Shown here piece after piece: positions 11,130 to 21,150 of a stretch of 64,000 bases of DNA (the first letter of the stretch is position 1; each line of letters starts with the position of its first letter). The stretch covers positions 2,804,501 through 2,868,500 of the forward strand of contig NZ_CP107031.2 of NCBI RefSeq assembly GCF_027474845.2, given 5' to 3'. This DNA comes from Maribacter aestuarii. Its GTDB lineage: Bacteria; Bacteroidota; Bacteroidia; Flavobacteriales; Flavobacteriaceae. The translations under genes and the position numbers were made by a program. Below the pieces are notes generated by a model. It was not told the origin of the DNA, searched no databases, and saw only the letters and a list, made by a program, of their open reading frames with translations.

Positions 11130-12056
11130 ATGAAAGTTACAGTAGTTGGAGCAGGCGCAGTAGGTGCAAGTTGTGCAGAGTATATTGCTATAAAGGATTT
11201 CGCATCGGAAGTTGTGCTGTTGGATATAAAGGAAGGTTATGCGGAAGGAAAGGCGATGGACCTTATGCAAACGGCTTCGCTCAACGGATTTGATACAAAA
11301 ATCACGGGAACTACTAATGATTACTCCAAGACCGCAAATAGTCATATTGCCGTAATTACATCTGGAATACCAAGGAAACCCGGAATGACCAGAGAGGAAT
11401 TAATTGGTATCAATGCAGGGATAGTCAAAACGGTTTCCAGCAACCTCATTAAGCATTCTCCGGATGTTATCCTCATCGTTGTAAGCAATCCTATGGATAC
11501 GATGACCTATTTAGTGCATAAAACCACAGATTTGCCCAAGAACAAAATTATTGGCATGGGCGGTGCTTTGGACAGCGCCCGATTTAAATATAGGTTAGCA
11601 GAGGCATTGGATGCCCCAATTTCCGATGTTGATGGTATGGTCATTGGAGGACATAGCGATACGGGAATGGTACCTTTAACCTCTCATGCCACCAGAAACA
11701 GTATTCGGGTTTCTGAATTTTTGAACGAGGAACGTTTGTCCCAAGTGGCAGAGGATACGAAAATAGGTGGTGCCACACTTACCAAACTATTGGGTACAAG
11801 TGCATGGTATGCCCCTGGGGCCGCAGTTTCAGCATTGGTGCAGGCAATTGCTTGCGATCAGAAAAAAATGTTCCCTTGTTCTACGATGTTGGAAGGAGAA
11901 TATGGTCTGGATGACATTTGTATTGGCGTACCAGTAATCTTAGGCAAGAATGGAATAGAACATATTGTAGATATTCCGTTGAGCGATGCCGAGAAAAATA
12001 AGATGAAGGAAAGTGCTGAAGGAGTGTCAAAAACAAATGACCTTCTAACCTTATAA
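11130..12056 (+). CDS. mdh: Malate dehydrogenase
   Basis: NAD-dependent malate/oxaloacetate interconversion in the TCA cycle. 308 residues of the LDH-like type. Seen: the Rossmann motif VVGAGAVGASCAEY at the N-terminus, ITSGIPRKPGMTREELI (substrate loop with Arg), VSNPMDTMTYL, and the catalytic His in MVIGGHSDTGMVPLTS. Length and order match the Bacteroidota/Chlorobi mdh group. It has its own terminator and is followed by the secDF promoter. Confidence 0.95.
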   Translation: MKVTVVGAGAVGASCAEYIAIKDFASEVVLLDIKEGYAEGKAMDLMQTASLNGFDTKITGTTNDYSKTANSHIAVITSGIPRKPGMTREELIGINAGIVKTVSSNLIKHSPDVILIVVSNPMDTMTYLVHKTTDLPKNKIIGMGGALDSARFKYRLAEALDAPISDVDGMVIGGHSDTGMVPLTSHATRNSIRVSEFLNEERLSQVAEDTKIGGATLTKLLGTSAWYAPGAAVSALVQAIACDQKKMFPCSTMLEGEYGLDDICIGVPVILGKNGIEHIVDIPLSDAEKNKMKESAEGVSKTNDLLTL

Positions 12057-12081
12057 TCGATAATATTCCAATTTTACAGGA

Positions 12082-12124
12082 AAGCCATTAGGTCTTCTTT
12101 AAAGATACCTAATGGCTTCCTTTT
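12082..12124 (+). terminator. Rho-independent terminator after mdh
   Basis: AAGCCATTAGGT (12082-12093) pairs with ACCTAATGGCTT (12107-12118), followed by CCTTTTTG. Confidence 0.85.
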
Positions 12125-12144
12125 TGCAATTACTGTCAAATATA

Positions 12145-12175
12145 TTGTCAATTCTTAGGGTAAATCATATATTTG
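12145..12175 (+). promoter_or_regulatory. Bacteroidota-type promoter for secDF
   Basis: TTG at 12145-12147, a 20-base spacer, then TATATTTG at 12168-12175, an exact match to TTG-N17-23-TAnnTTTG. It ends 40 bases before the secDF ATG. Confidence 0.7.
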
Positions 12176-12215
12176 CACGCTGTTATAAAAAGCATTCACA
12201 AAATTCACATAACCA

Positions 12216-15179
12216 ATGCAAAATAAAGGACTTATAAAGCTTTTCGCCTTATTATTCGGGCTAGTCAGTATCTACCAGCTATCCTATACTTTTATCACAA
12301 GTAAAGTAGAAAAGGAAGCAGAAGTATTTGCTGCGAGTCGTATTTCGGAAGCTGAAGAGGATTATGTCTCTAAAAGGGAGGCGTTAGAAGCGAATTATTT
12401 AGATTCCATTGGGAGCAATCCAATCTTGGGATACACGAACTATGACGAGGCTAAAAAGAAAGAGCTTAACAAAGGTCTGGATTTAAAAGGTGGTATTAAT
12501 GTAACCCTGCAAATTTCCGTAAAGGATATATTAAAAGGACTTGCCAATAATACCAAAAATCCGGTATTCAATAAAGCCTTGGCGGATGCGGATGCGGCCA
12601 GTAAGAATAGTGATGATACTTATATAGAGCTCTTTTTTGAGGCGTTTGATAATATTAAGGGGGAAACCAAATTAGCATCGCCGGATATTTTTGCGAACAA
12701 AGGTCTGAGCGATGAGGTAAACTTCCAAATGTCCGATGATGAGGTAAAACCAATCATTAGAAGAAAAATCGATGAGTCGATTGTTTCTGCTTTTGAAGTG
12801 CTTCGTGAGCGTATCGATGGTTTTGGAGTAACACAACCCAATATTCAGAGAGAAGGAAATTCAGGACGTATTCTGGTGGAATTGCCGGGTGCGAGGGACA
12901 TAGCCCGAGCACAGGACCTTTTATCCAGTACGGCACAGTTGGAGTTTTGGGAAACTTACAAGCAAAGCAATCCTAGCTTTAGCACATTTCTGATTCAGGC
13001 GAATGAAAAGTTGAAGGAAATTGTTGAGGTTGAACAGCCAGAGCAGGTTAAGGAAGAATCTGAACTGGACTCCTTGTTATCGGACGTTTCTGCGGATTCG
13101 TTGGATTTGGCAAGTCAGGTAAACCCTTTGTATGAATTATTGATACCAGCAAATCCAGGTACGAACGCCATGTTTAGGGCAGCCATTAAGGATACGGCTA
13201 CCATTGGTTCTTATTTAAGGATGCCAGAAATTAGAAGGCTATTACCAGCAGATATCCAATTTACAAAGTTTGTTTGGGAACGACCATCATCGGAAGAGGT
13301 AGAGGTAATAGACTTGTACGCATTAAAATCAAATAGGGAGGGCACACCAAGAATCAGTGGTGATGTCGTAAGTGATGCCAGAGCAGATTTTGACCAGTTT
13401 AGTAAACCAGCAGTTTCCATGACCATGAACACCAAGGGTGCTAAGGAATGGGAAAAGCTAACTGGTGATGCTTATACTAACCAAACGGGTATTGCTATTG
13501 TTTTGGACAACAAAGTATATACGGCTCCTGGGGTTTCGTCGGGTCCTATTTCTGGTGGACGTTCAGAAATTACCGGAAACTTTACGGTAAACGAAACTAA
13601 GGATATCTCAAATGTTCTACGTGCTGGCAAACTACCGGCTTCAGCGGAAATTATACAATCGGAAATAGTTGGTCCGTCTTTGGGACAGGAAGCTATTGAT
13701 AGTGGTTTTATGTCGTTCTTGATTGCTATGGCAATTGTGTTGCTATGGATGGTTTTTTACTATGGAAAAGCGGGTGCTTTTGCTGATATCGCGTTGTTGT
13801 TGAACATCCTTTTAATTTTTGGGGTATTAACCAGTTTGAACGCGGTTTTGACATTACCCGGTATTGCGGGTATCGTATTGACAATTGGTATGTCCGTGGA
13901 TGCGAACGTTCTTATTTTTGAGCGTATCAAGGAAGAATTGGCGAAAGGCAAAGGAAAAGGTCAGGCGGTATCCGATGGTTTTGGAAATGCACTTTCATCC
14001 ATTTTGGATGCCAATATAACAACAGGTTTGACGGCGCTTATTCTTTTCGTCTTCGGTTCCGGACCCATAAAAGGTTTTGCGACTACCTTATTAATAGGTA
14101 TTCTTACATCTCTGTTTACCGCTATCTTCATTACAAGATTGTTAGTGGACTGGTACATCAGTGGAAAAGGTAGGAGTTTGGATTTTTCTACAAGCATCAC
14201 CAAAGGTCTTTTCAAGAATTTGAATATCAATTTCTTGATTAAAAGGAAGATTGCTTATGTTGTTTCCGGAATTTTAGTGGCCATAGGATTATTTTCTTTA
14301 TTCTTTGGACCAGGACTGCAGCAAGGGGTTGATTTTGTTGGTGGGCGCTCCTATACAGTCCGTTTTGAGCAACAAGTAAATCCTTCCGAGATTGCGTCCG
14401 AATTAAATACCGTTTTTGGTAGTGGCACTAATGTAAAGACCTATGGGGAATCCAACCAAATAAAAATCACAACGCCTTACAAAGTTGATGTTGAGGGTAT
14501 TGAGGTAGATGTGGAAATACAGGATAAGTTGTATACTTCTTTACAAAAATATTTGCCAGATGGCATAAGTAAAGAAGATTTTAGTGTTGGCAGCGACGGG
14601 AAGTCTATCGGTATCTTACAATCGGTAAAAGTAGGACCAACTATAGCGGATGACATAAAGAATAATGCATTCTTGGCCATTTTAGGCTCCTTGGCAGTGG
14701 TTTTCTTATATATCTTACTGCGATTCCGTAGATGGCAATTCTCTTTGGGAGCAGTTGCGGCGGTTTTCCATGATGTTTTAATCGTGCTTGGGGTTTTCTC
14801 TATTCTTGGTAAGGTAATGCCTTTCAATATGGAAATAGATCAGGCGTTCATTGCTGCGATTCTAACCGTTATCGGATACTCCTTGAACGATACTGTGGTA
14901 GTTTTTGACCGTATTCGTGAGATTATCGCAGAACGAGGCTGGAAAGGGGGTGAAAATGTGAACTCTGCCATCAATAGTACCTTAGGAAGAACTTTAAATA
15001 CTTCGCTAACGACTTTAGTAGTGTTATTGGCCATATTTACATTTGGGGGTGAATCCTTAAGAGGCTTCATGTTTGCAATGATTGTGGGTGTAATCGTAGG
15101 TACCTATTCCTCTGTATTCATAGCAACACCAATCATGTACGATGCGTTAAGCAAAAAGATATCTTCGGGAAATAAATAA
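12216..15179 (+). CDS. secDF: Protein translocase subunit SecDF (fused SecD and SecF)
   Basis: 987-residue inner-membrane protein that uses proton flow to help pull secreted proteins through SecYEG. The SecD half starts with one membrane segment, then DLKGGINVTLQISVKD (the conserved DLQGG-like motif, here DLKGG), the large periplasmic domain, and helices with GIAGIVLTIGMSVDANVLIFERIKEEL. The SecF half begins about residue 690 and carries GVDFVGGRSYTVRF and TVIGYSLNDTVVVFDRIRE. Fusion in this order is normal for Bacteroidota. Own promoter and terminator. Confidence 0.96.
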   Translation: MQNKGLIKLFALLFGLVSIYQLSYTFITSKVEKEAEVFAASRISEAEEDYVSKREALEANYLDSIGSNPILGYTNYDEAKKKELNKGLDLKGGINVTLQISVKDILKGLANNTKNPVFNKALADADAASKNSDDTYIELFFEAFDNIKGETKLASPDIFANKGLSDEVNFQMSDDEVKPIIRRKIDESIVSAFEVLRERIDGFGVTQPNIQREGNSGRILVELPGARDIARAQDLLSSTAQLEFWETYKQSNPSFSTFLIQANEKLKEIVEVEQPEQVKEESELDSLLSDVSADSLDLASQVNPLYELLIPANPGTNAMFRAAIKDTATIGSYLRMPEIRRLLPADIQFTKFVWERPSSEEVEVIDLYALKSNREGTPRISGDVVSDARADFDQFSKPAVSMTMNTKGAKEWEKLTGDAYTNQTGIAIVLDNKVYTAPGVSSGPISGGRSEITGNFTVNETKDISNVLRAGKLPASAEIIQSEIVGPSLGQEAIDSGFMSFLIAMAIVLLWMVFYYGKAGAFADIALLLNILLIFGVLTSLNAVLTLPGIAGIVLTIGMSVDANVLIFERIKEELAKGKGKGQAVSDGFGNALSSILDANITTGLTALILFVFGSGPIKGFATTLLIGILTSLFTAIFITRLLVDWYISGKGRSLDFSTSITKGLFKNLNINFLIKRKIAYVVSGILVAIGLFSLFFGPGLQQGVDFVGGRSYTVRFEQQVNPSEIASELNTVFGSGTNVKTYGESNQIKITTPYKVDVEGIEVDVEIQDKLYTSLQKYLPDGISKEDFSVGSDGKSIGILQSVKVGPTIADDIKNNAFLAILGSLAVVFLYILLRFRRWQFSLGAVAAVFHDVLIVLGVFSILGKVMPFNMEIDQAFIAAILTVIGYSLNDTVVVFDRIREIIAERGWKGGENVNSAINSTLGRTLNTSLTTLVVLLAIFTFGGESLRGFMFAMIVGVIVGTYSSVFIATPIMYDALSKKISSGNK

Positions 15180-15200
15180 TACGAATATTCTAAAGAATTT

Positions 15201-15237
15201 AAAATCGCTATTCCTTACGGGGTAGCGATTTTTTTTG
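15201..15237 (+). terminator. Rho-independent terminator after secDF
   Basis: AAAATCGCTA (15201-15210) pairs with TAGCGATTTT (15223-15232), continued by TTTT. It is just outside the 3' end of the leftward ABC gene, so it may also act leftward. Confidence 0.85.
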
Positions 15238-15239
15238 AC

Positions 15240-16481
15240 CTAAAGGTTACGAACTATTCCTACAGAGCCTTCTTTAGTCATTTGTAACTGGAATGTTTTT
15301 TTTGGATGCAGGCCAGGTTCGGTTCTGTGTGATACAAAAACAATAGCGGTTTTAGTTTCCTTGGCAATTTTGTTCACCAAAGCTACCAATAGTTGAGCAG
15401 AACGGTCATCCATCCCAGCGGTGGGCTCATCTAAAATAAGCAAAGACGGATGCTTAACCATAGCTCTTGCAGTCATCACCAATCGTTGTTTTCCAAGTGA
15501 AAGGTCCTTAAAATGTACATCCTTAATTTCCCAAAAGTTCAGGAGTACTAACCATTTTTTGATGTATCTCTTTTGTGTTTCTGTTGGGCGTTGGTATAGG
15601 CCAATGGAGTCCGTTAAGCCAGAAATTAACATATGTTCAACGGTGTGTCTACCTGCAAATTTATCTGTCATTGCCGGGGAATAATAACCTAATTTTTGTT
15701 TAATGTCCCAAACACTTTCACCTGTTCCTTTTTTGCGTCCGAATAAATAGATTTCCTGTCCATAGGCCTTTGGATTATCACCAGTTATCATGGATAATAG
15801 CGTAGTTTTCCCGCTACCGTTTGGTCCTAATAACTGCCAGAATTCTCCTTTTTTGATTTTCCAATTAATGTTGTCGAGAATTTTTCTCTCCCCATAAGAA
15901 ACATAAACAGATTTGAAGTGTACTAAGGTCTCCAGGGATATCTCAATTGATTCCAATGCTTCAGGTATTTTTCCCCTGAATGTTTCTTCTATTTGATCAG
16001 TAATGATTTTGGAGTCGTTAACAATACTAAGACCGTTTTTTGTAAAAATTCCGTAACTGTTTACGAAAGGTAAAATATCCACTTTTCTGCTGCAAAGCTG
16101 AATGAGGGTAATAGTTTCTGCATGGGAAATAAGTAGTTGCTTTAACTGCTCTTGAAAATCGCTATCCAGATTATCGAAAGGATTATCCAAGATTATATAA
16201 TCCGGTTGGGATTTAAGAATGTGAAATAGTAATGCTTTTTTTTGTTCTCCACTGGACATGGTCTTCAAAGGCTGATGGTAACCTTCAATTATTTTTCTAT
16301 TATGTCGTTCTTCCTCATCTACAAATTTTTGTAGGGTCAAGGGAGAAAAAACCTTTCCTTCTTTAGATTTAAAATCCTTAAAAGGTGACTTGGTACCCGG
16401 ATATTGAATAGCGTGGATTAAAGCAACTTTATCGGAGTCGTTATCAACAAATATGCCCCAGTGATTCAATTTTTTAGGCAT
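15240..16481 (-). CDS. Tandem ABC ATPase with a degenerate first domain
   Basis: 413 residues from the ATG at 16481, which overlaps the stop of the upstream acetyltransferase gene by 8 bases; a longer frame exists but runs inside that gene. The second nucleotide-binding domain is complete: GPNGSGKTTLLSM (Walker A), LSLGKQRLVM (signature), LLILDEPTAGMDD (Walker B). The first keeps a signature (MSSGEQKKALL) and Walker B (YIILDNPFDNLD), but its P-loop region reads IQYPGTKSPF, not a working GxxGxGK. Two ATPase domains without a membrane domain resemble the ModF/PhrA type. No permease is nearby; function unknown. Confidence 0.85.
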   Translation of the reverse strand: MPKKLNHWGIFVDNDSDKVALIHAIQYPGTKSPFKDFKSKEGKVFSPLTLQKFVDEEERHNRKIIEGYHQPLKTMSSGEQKKALLFHILKSQPDYIILDNPFDNLDSDFQEQLKQLLISHAETITLIQLCSRKVDILPFVNSYGIFTKNGLSIVNDSKIITDQIEETFRGKIPEALESIEISLETLVHFKSVYVSYGERKILDNINWKIKKGEFWQLLGPNGSGKTTLLSMITGDNPKAYGQEIYLFGRKKGTGESVWDIKQKLGYYSPAMTDKFAGRHTVEHMLISGLTDSIGLYQRPTETQKRYIKKWLVLLNFWEIKDVHFKDLSLGKQRLVMTARAMVKHPSLLILDEPTAGMDDRSAQLLVALVNKIAKETKTAIVFVSHRTEPGLHPKKTFQLQMTKEGSVGIVRNL

Positions 16482-16992
16482 AACATCTAAATATATGGAC
16501 AGGATTGTCTTTATAGGTGGTGGTTTTATCAAGCTGCATACCGTTTTTAAGTGCTACTCTTTGGGAGGGAACATTGTCAACATGAATTATGGAAATAAGG
16601 GAAGGAGACCATTTGTTCTCAAAGGCCACTTCTTTACATTTTTGGGCTGCTTCGGTAGCTAACCCATTCCCCCAGGCTTCAGGAAGTATTGAATATCCTA
16701 TCTCCAATTCTTGTTGACCATCTACTTCCTGTACGAGGAGCCCACATAGACCAACCAGACTGTTTTCTGATTTGAGAATCAAAGCATTCATGCCACCTAA
16801 ACCTTCCCTATAGCGTTTGAATATCGCCTTAAATTGAACGTCACAAGCAACTTTAGGGTTTTCTGGCAGACCAGACCAATATTGACGGCTTAGCGGTTCT
16901 TCGTGAAAGGGAAGCCACTGGGCGTAATCGGAAGATTTTACTTTTCTAAAAGAAAGTCTTTTTGATTGTTCTCCCTCCAGTAAATACTTCAT
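16474..16992 (-). CDS. GNAT family N-acetyltransferase
   Basis: 172 residues of the RimJ/RimL-like branch. It starts with RLSFRKVKSSDYAQWLPFHEEPLSRQYW; the acetyl-CoA site is in ELEIGYSILPEAWGNGLATEAAQ (the QxxGxG/A equivalent is PEAWGNGLA); it ends VALKNGMQLDKTTTYKDNPV. The acceptor cannot be inferred: it could be a ribosomal protein, an amino acid or a small molecule. Translationally coupled to the ABC gene behind it and 2 bases from the DUF192 gene ahead. Confidence 0.85.
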   Translation of the reverse strand: MKYLLEGEQSKRLSFRKVKSSDYAQWLPFHEEPLSRQYWSGLPENPKVACDVQFKAIFKRYREGLGGMNALILKSENSLVGLCGLLVQEVDGQQELEIGYSILPEAWGNGLATEAAQKCKEVAFENKWSPSLISIIHVDNVPSQRVALKNGMQLDKTTTYKDNPVHIFRCYA

Positions 16993-16994
16993 GG

Positions 16995-17483
16995 CTAGTT
17001 TCTGTGAATAGCAACTTTATCTCCAATTCCCAAATTCCATTTTTCGGATAGACCTGCGTTGACTTCAAGAACGAATTGAACCGGCACTTTTGAAGATAGT
17101 CCCTGCTCATCATAAGGCTTCGCATTTTCCTGAATACTGCCTATGGTGGAATCTGCTTTTATAAAAATGAGGTCCAAAGGAAATTGGGTATTCTTCATAT
17201 AGAAAGAATGCATAGCCTCATCAGGAAAAATAAATAACATCCCTTGATTATCCTCCATTCCCTTTCGGTACATCAAACCGGTCTGGGTTTCATAATCGGA
17301 TTCGGCAATTTCTATATTCAGACGAACCAGTAATGAATCTGAGCTGTTTTCAAGAATTTCTAAATCGCCCTCCTTGGTAAAAGTGACTTCTTGGGTCTTT
17401 ATCGTTTTTTTTGCATCTTCTTTACATGACGCTATTGAAACTAAAAGTAAAGGAACACATAATATTTTTCCGATGAACTTCAT
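16995..17483 (-). CDS. DUF192 family lipoprotein
   Basis: 162 residues. Lipoprotein signal with Cys in VSIASCKED (about residue 20). The DUF192 core is clear: ETQTGLMYRKGMEDNQGMLFIF, HSFYMKNTQFPLDLIFI, IQENAKPYD, VQFVLEVNAGLSEKWNLGIGDKV. The family adopts a small beta fold of unknown function and is often secreted. It sits between lgt and the acetyltransferase gene in a tightly packed leftward run. Confidence 0.88.
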   Translation of the reverse strand: MKFIGKILCVPLLLVSIASCKEDAKKTIKTQEVTFTKEGDLEILENSSDSLLVRLNIEIAESDYETQTGLMYRKGMEDNQGMLFIFPDEAMHSFYMKNTQFPLDLIFIKADSTIGSIQENAKPYDEQGLSSKVPVQFVLEVNAGLSEKWNLGIGDKVAIHRN

Positions 17484-17496
17484 ACCTATAAATGGC

Positions 17497-18459
17497 TCAA
17501 GTAGTTTTAGCAGGTTTGAACATTAAATAAAAACCTATCAATATAAAAGGAATACTCAACCACTGTCCCGTAGATAGAAGTCCAAGTGATTCTTCAAACC
17601 CACCTTGACTCTTTTTCACAAATTCTACAAAGAAACGTATGGTCCACAAAAGCACCAAGAACAGTCCAAATAAGTACCCTAATTTATTCTTTTTATCGGT
17701 TTTCCAGTACAAATAGTATAACAGAATGAATATGAAAATATAGCCTACACCTTCGTATAGCTGTGCAGGGTGTCTGTAAGGTATCTCGGCAAGGTATTGA
17801 GAGAATTCCGGATTGTTCTCAATGGCATCATAAGCTGCATTTACGGTTTTTTCTTTCGTGATACCTAGTGCCCTAGAAGGATGTAAATCGTCCGAATCTC
17901 GTATGAATTTCGTGGCAAATATAAAGGAATCATCTACTTCCTTTCCGTTTATCTCCGAATTGAAAAAATTACCCAATCTCACACAAAAAGCCCCAATAGC
18001 AAATGGAATGGTCATCCTGTCGAAAATCCAAAGCAAACTGAACCCTGGATGTTTTCTGGTATAAAGATAGGTTGAGATAATAATACCAATTATTGCACCA
18101 TGACTGGCCAGACCAGTAAATCCCGTAAATTCATACCCATCTATTAACCCGAAAAGTAAACTGCCGGTATCACTTTCGCGAATAGGAAGCAGAATTTCGA
18201 GCAGATGATTTTTGTAATAAGCCCAGTCATAAAAAATCACATGGCCTAACCTTGCACCTAACATGGTCCCCAATACGGTGTGAATGAATAAAGAATCTAG
18301 TTGGTCTACAGACTTTTTTTCATTGACGAAAATTCGTTTCATTAGGTACCAGCCTAAGGCAAATGCAATGATCCAAAGAAGATTGTAATATTTGATTTGA
18401 ACAAATCCAATGTTGAACAATGTTTCATTTGGATTCCATATAATACCTAAGAAGTGCAT
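17497..18459 (-). CDS. lgt: Prolipoprotein diacylglyceryl transferase
   Basis: Inner-membrane enzyme that moves diacylglycerol from phosphatidylglycerol to the lipobox cysteine of prolipoproteins, the first lipoprotein maturation step. 320 residues, about seven membrane segments. Motifs: MLGARLGHVIFYD, GLASHGAIIGIIIS, the Lgt signature VRLGNFFNSEINGKEVD and RHPAQLYEG. Slightly longer than E. coli Lgt (291) because of a loop around residues 190-220, as in other Bacteroidota. The genes around it encode several lipoproteins that would be its substrates. Confidence 0.95.
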   Translation of the reverse strand: MHFLGIIWNPNETLFNIGFVQIKYYNLLWIIAFALGWYLMKRIFVNEKKSVDQLDSLFIHTVLGTMLGARLGHVIFYDWAYYKNHLLEILLPIRESDTGSLLFGLIDGYEFTGFTGLASHGAIIGIIISTYLYTRKHPGFSLLWIFDRMTIPFAIGAFCVRLGNFFNSEINGKEVDDSFIFATKFIRDSDDLHPSRALGITKEKTVNAAYDAIENNPEFSQYLAEIPYRHPAQLYEGVGYIFIFILLYYLYWKTDKKNKLGYLFGLFLVLLWTIRFFVEFVKKSQGGFEESLGLLSTGQWLSIPFILIGFYLMFKPAKTT

Positions 18460-18571
18460 ATGTTGTTTTTTGAAAGGGCTAAGATAAAAAATACTAGCTA
18501 GACCGCTACGGTTTTAAATAATAGACCTAATATTATAAATATGGTTGAACAGAACTTAATGCTGATAAGGT

Positions 18572-18793
18572 CTAGGGTACAGGGTCGTAACCCTTACCAC
18601 CCCAAGGAGTACAACTGAAAATCCGTTTGATCGCGAGCCAGCCGCCTTTAATAAGACCGTGTTTTTGTAGTGCTTCTAACGTGTATTGTGAGCAGGTAGG
18701 GGAGTAGCGGCAGGTTGCTGGTGTATAGGGAGAAATCACTAATTGATAAAAGCGAACCAAAAGAACAAAAGGGGCTATGAGGATTTTTTTCAT
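18572..18793 (-). CDS. yidD: Membrane protein insertion efficiency factor YidD
   Basis: 73 residues, full length for the family. Seen: [41 protein letters not shown] and [17 protein letters not shown], with the conserved cysteines and the amphipathic N-terminal helix. Assists YidC-dependent insertion. The gene lies between cysS and lgt on the same strand; yidC is not in the window. Confidence 0.93.
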   Translation of the reverse strand: MKKILIAPFVLLVRFYQLVISPYTPATCRYSPTCSQYTLEALQKHGLIKGGWLAIKRIFSCTPWGGKGYDPVP

Positions 18794-18839
18794 TTATGCC
18801 AATCTAATTTAAATTCCCCAAATTTCCAGGAAACTGGCC

Positions 18840-20321
18840 CTAATTTATAGAAAATGTAGTTCCTTCCTTACTATCCTTTAATTGAATTCCCAAGGCTAAC
18901 AATTGGTCACGTATACTATCCGAAGTTGCGAAATCTTTGTTCTCTCTAGCTTCTTTTCGCATCTGAATCAATAATTCTACAACTTTACTAAGCTTTTCGG
19001 TATGCTCGTCCGAGCTGCTCGTGCTTTGTAGGCCCAAAACTTCAAATACGAAACTATGGAAGGTTTCCTTGAGTAAATCCTTATCGGATTCCGTAATCGT
19101 TACTTTCCCTTCCTTTATAAGATTGATATGTTTTACGGCATCAAAAAGTTGTGCGATAAGTATGGGCGTATTGAAATCGTCGTTCATCGCACCATAACAG
19201 GACTGTCGCCATTTTTCTACATCAAAATGGGTACTTTTTCCCGTTGCTAAACTGTCAATGCTATTAATGGCTTCCATGAGTTTGTTGAAACCTTTTTCTG
19301 AAGCCAAAAGTGCATCATCGCTAATATCCAAGATACTGGTATAATGTGCTTGCATCATAAAAAATCTGACCATGGATGGGGAGAAAGGCTTACTCAAAAT
19401 AGCATTTTCACCAGAAAATATTTCTCCAGGAAGAATACTATTCCCAGTGGATTTTGCCATTTTTTTACCGTTCAACGTAAGCATGTTCGCATGTAACCAA
19501 TAGTTCACAGGAGATTTACCGTTACTGGCCTCTGCCTGCGCAATTTCGCATTCGTGATGGGGAAACTTCAAGTCCATTCCACCACCATGAATATCAAAGG
19601 ACTCTCCTAAATATTTGGTACTCATGGCCGTACATTCTAAATGCCAACCTGGGAATCCATCTCCCCAAGGGGAAGGCCAGCGCATGATGTGTTGTGGTTC
19701 CGCCTTTTTCCAAAGTGCAAAATCTTGCGGACTTTTTTTCTCATCTTGGGCGGCAAGTTCCCTAGTATTGGCAATCATATCCTCCAATTTTCTACCGCTT
19801 AACTTACCATACTCGTGGGTCTGGTTGAATTTTACCACATCAAAATAAACGGAGCCATTTATCTCGTACGCATATCCTTTTGAAAGGATGTCCTTGATGA
19901 TTTCAATCTGCTCAATGATGTGCCCCGTTGCAGTAGGTTCAATACTTGGGGATAAAAAGTTGAACTTTTCTAGAATATTATGAAAATCGACCGTGTAACG
20001 CTGTACTACCTCCATTGGTTCCAGTTGTTCCAACCTTGCTTTTTTGGCAATTTTGTCCTCGCCGTCCTCCGAATCATCAACTAAGTGTCCGGCATCAGTA
20101 ATATTTCTAACGTAGCGCACTTTGTACCCTAAGTGTCGGAAATATCTAAAAATCATGTCGAAGGACATAAAAGTACGGCAGTTTCCTAAATGTACGTTAC
20201 TGTAGACCGTTGGGCCACAGACGTACATTCCTATATGGCCTTCATTGATAGGCTTAAATACCTCTTTCTTTCCTGTAAGTGAATTGTGTACCTTAATAAC
20301 GTGCTCTTCGTACAATGGCAT
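18840..20321 (-). CDS. cysS: Cysteinyl-tRNA synthetase
   Basis: Class I synthetase charging tRNA-Cys, 493 residues from the ATG at 20321 ([20 protein letters not shown]); a TTG three codons upstream is possible but less likely. The HIGH-like motif is [13 protein letters not shown], the zinc-site sequence WHLECTAMS is preserved with [11 protein letters not shown] downstream, and the KMSKS-like loop is KMAKSTGNS. The C-terminal DALR-type helical region follows. Length is normal. The leftward folE gene ends 14 bases ahead of this start, so the two are probably co-transcribed. Confidence 0.95.
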   Translation of the reverse strand: MPLYEEHVIKVHNSLTGKKEVFKPINEGHIGMYVCGPTVYSNVHLGNCRTFMSFDMIFRYFRHLGYKVRYVRNITDAGHLVDDSEDGEDKIAKKARLEQLEPMEVVQRYTVDFHNILEKFNFLSPSIEPTATGHIIEQIEIIKDILSKGYAYEINGSVYFDVVKFNQTHEYGKLSGRKLEDMIANTRELAAQDEKKSPQDFALWKKAEPQHIMRWPSPWGDGFPGWHLECTAMSTKYLGESFDIHGGGMDLKFPHHECEIAQAEASNGKSPVNYWLHANMLTLNGKKMAKSTGNSILPGEIFSGENAILSKPFSPSMVRFFMMQAHYTSILDISDDALLASEKGFNKLMEAINSIDSLATGKSTHFDVEKWRQSCYGAMNDDFNTPILIAQLFDAVKHINLIKEGKVTITESDKDLLKETFHSFVFEVLGLQSTSSSDEHTEKLSKVVELLIQMRKEARENKDFATSDSIRDQLLALGIQLKDSKEGTTFSIN

Positions 20322-20335
20322 GGAGGTCAAAAAAA

Positions 20336-21016
20336 TTAAAAATTGGTATCCAGATTAAGGTAGTCCAAGAATTCTCTACGCACGGTCTCTTCTTTAAATT
20401 TTCCTCCGTATTCTGCAGTTACCGTGCTACTATCTATATCCCGTATCCCCCTTGAATTAACGCAAAGGTGTTTGGCATCTATAACACATGCGACATCCTC
20501 TGTTTTCAATACTTTCTGTAACTCTCTCACGATTTGGATATTCAGTCTTTCTTGTACCTGCGGTCTTTTAGCGAAATAATCTACGATACGGTTCATTTTT
20601 GAGAGGCCGACTACGCTGCCACTGGATATGTAAGCCACATGGGCCTTACCAACAATGGGCAGTAGATGATGTTCGCATGTGGAATAGAGCGTTATATTTT
20701 TTTCCACAAGCATTTCTCCGTATTTGTACTTATTGCTGAACGTGGAAGAATTTGGTTTTTTATCAGGATGAAGTCCGCCAAAAATTTCGTTAACGAACAT
20801 TTTAGCGACCCTATTGGGAGTTCCCTTTAAACTATCGTCCTCTAAATCCAGACCAAGTGTCAACATTATTTCCCGGACACTGTCCTTTATTCTATCGATT
20901 TTTTCATCATCACCCAATACAAACGCATCCTTGCGCAAAGGAGTCTCCTCCGAAGCAGAAATATGATCGTTTTCTAACTCATCCAAATGGTCTTTCAATC
21001 TACTCTCAATTTTCAT
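20336..21016 (-). CDS. folE: GTP cyclohydrolase I
   Basis: Converts GTP to dihydroneopterin triphosphate, first step of tetrahydrofolate synthesis. 226 residues; the catalytic domain starts near residue 45. The zinc ligands are in [20 protein letters not shown] (Cys and His) and in the later [38 protein letters not shown] is the typical helical segment. The first 40 residues are charged and variable. folP lies about 18 kb away in the window, not in this operon. Confidence 0.95.
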   Translation of the reverse strand: MKIESRLKDHLDELENDHISASEETPLRKDAFVLGDDEKIDRIKDSVREIMLTLGLDLEDDSLKGTPNRVAKMFVNEIFGGLHPDKKPNSSTFSNKYKYGEMLVEKNITLYSTCEHHLLPIVGKAHVAYISSGSVVGLSKMNRIVDYFAKRPQVQERLNIQIVRELQKVLKTEDVACVIDAKHLCVNSRGIRDIDSSTVTAEYGGKFKEETVRREFLDYLNLDTNF

Positions 21017-21150
21017 CTAAATAAGACTTTTACAAGCCTCAAAGATATACATTATATGCCACTTTATACCATTATAAGGGCATTACACAACATAAATTAG
21101 TGTTAAGTGGGCATCCCAAGTATTTTTAACTTTCCAAATCTGAAAGGATT

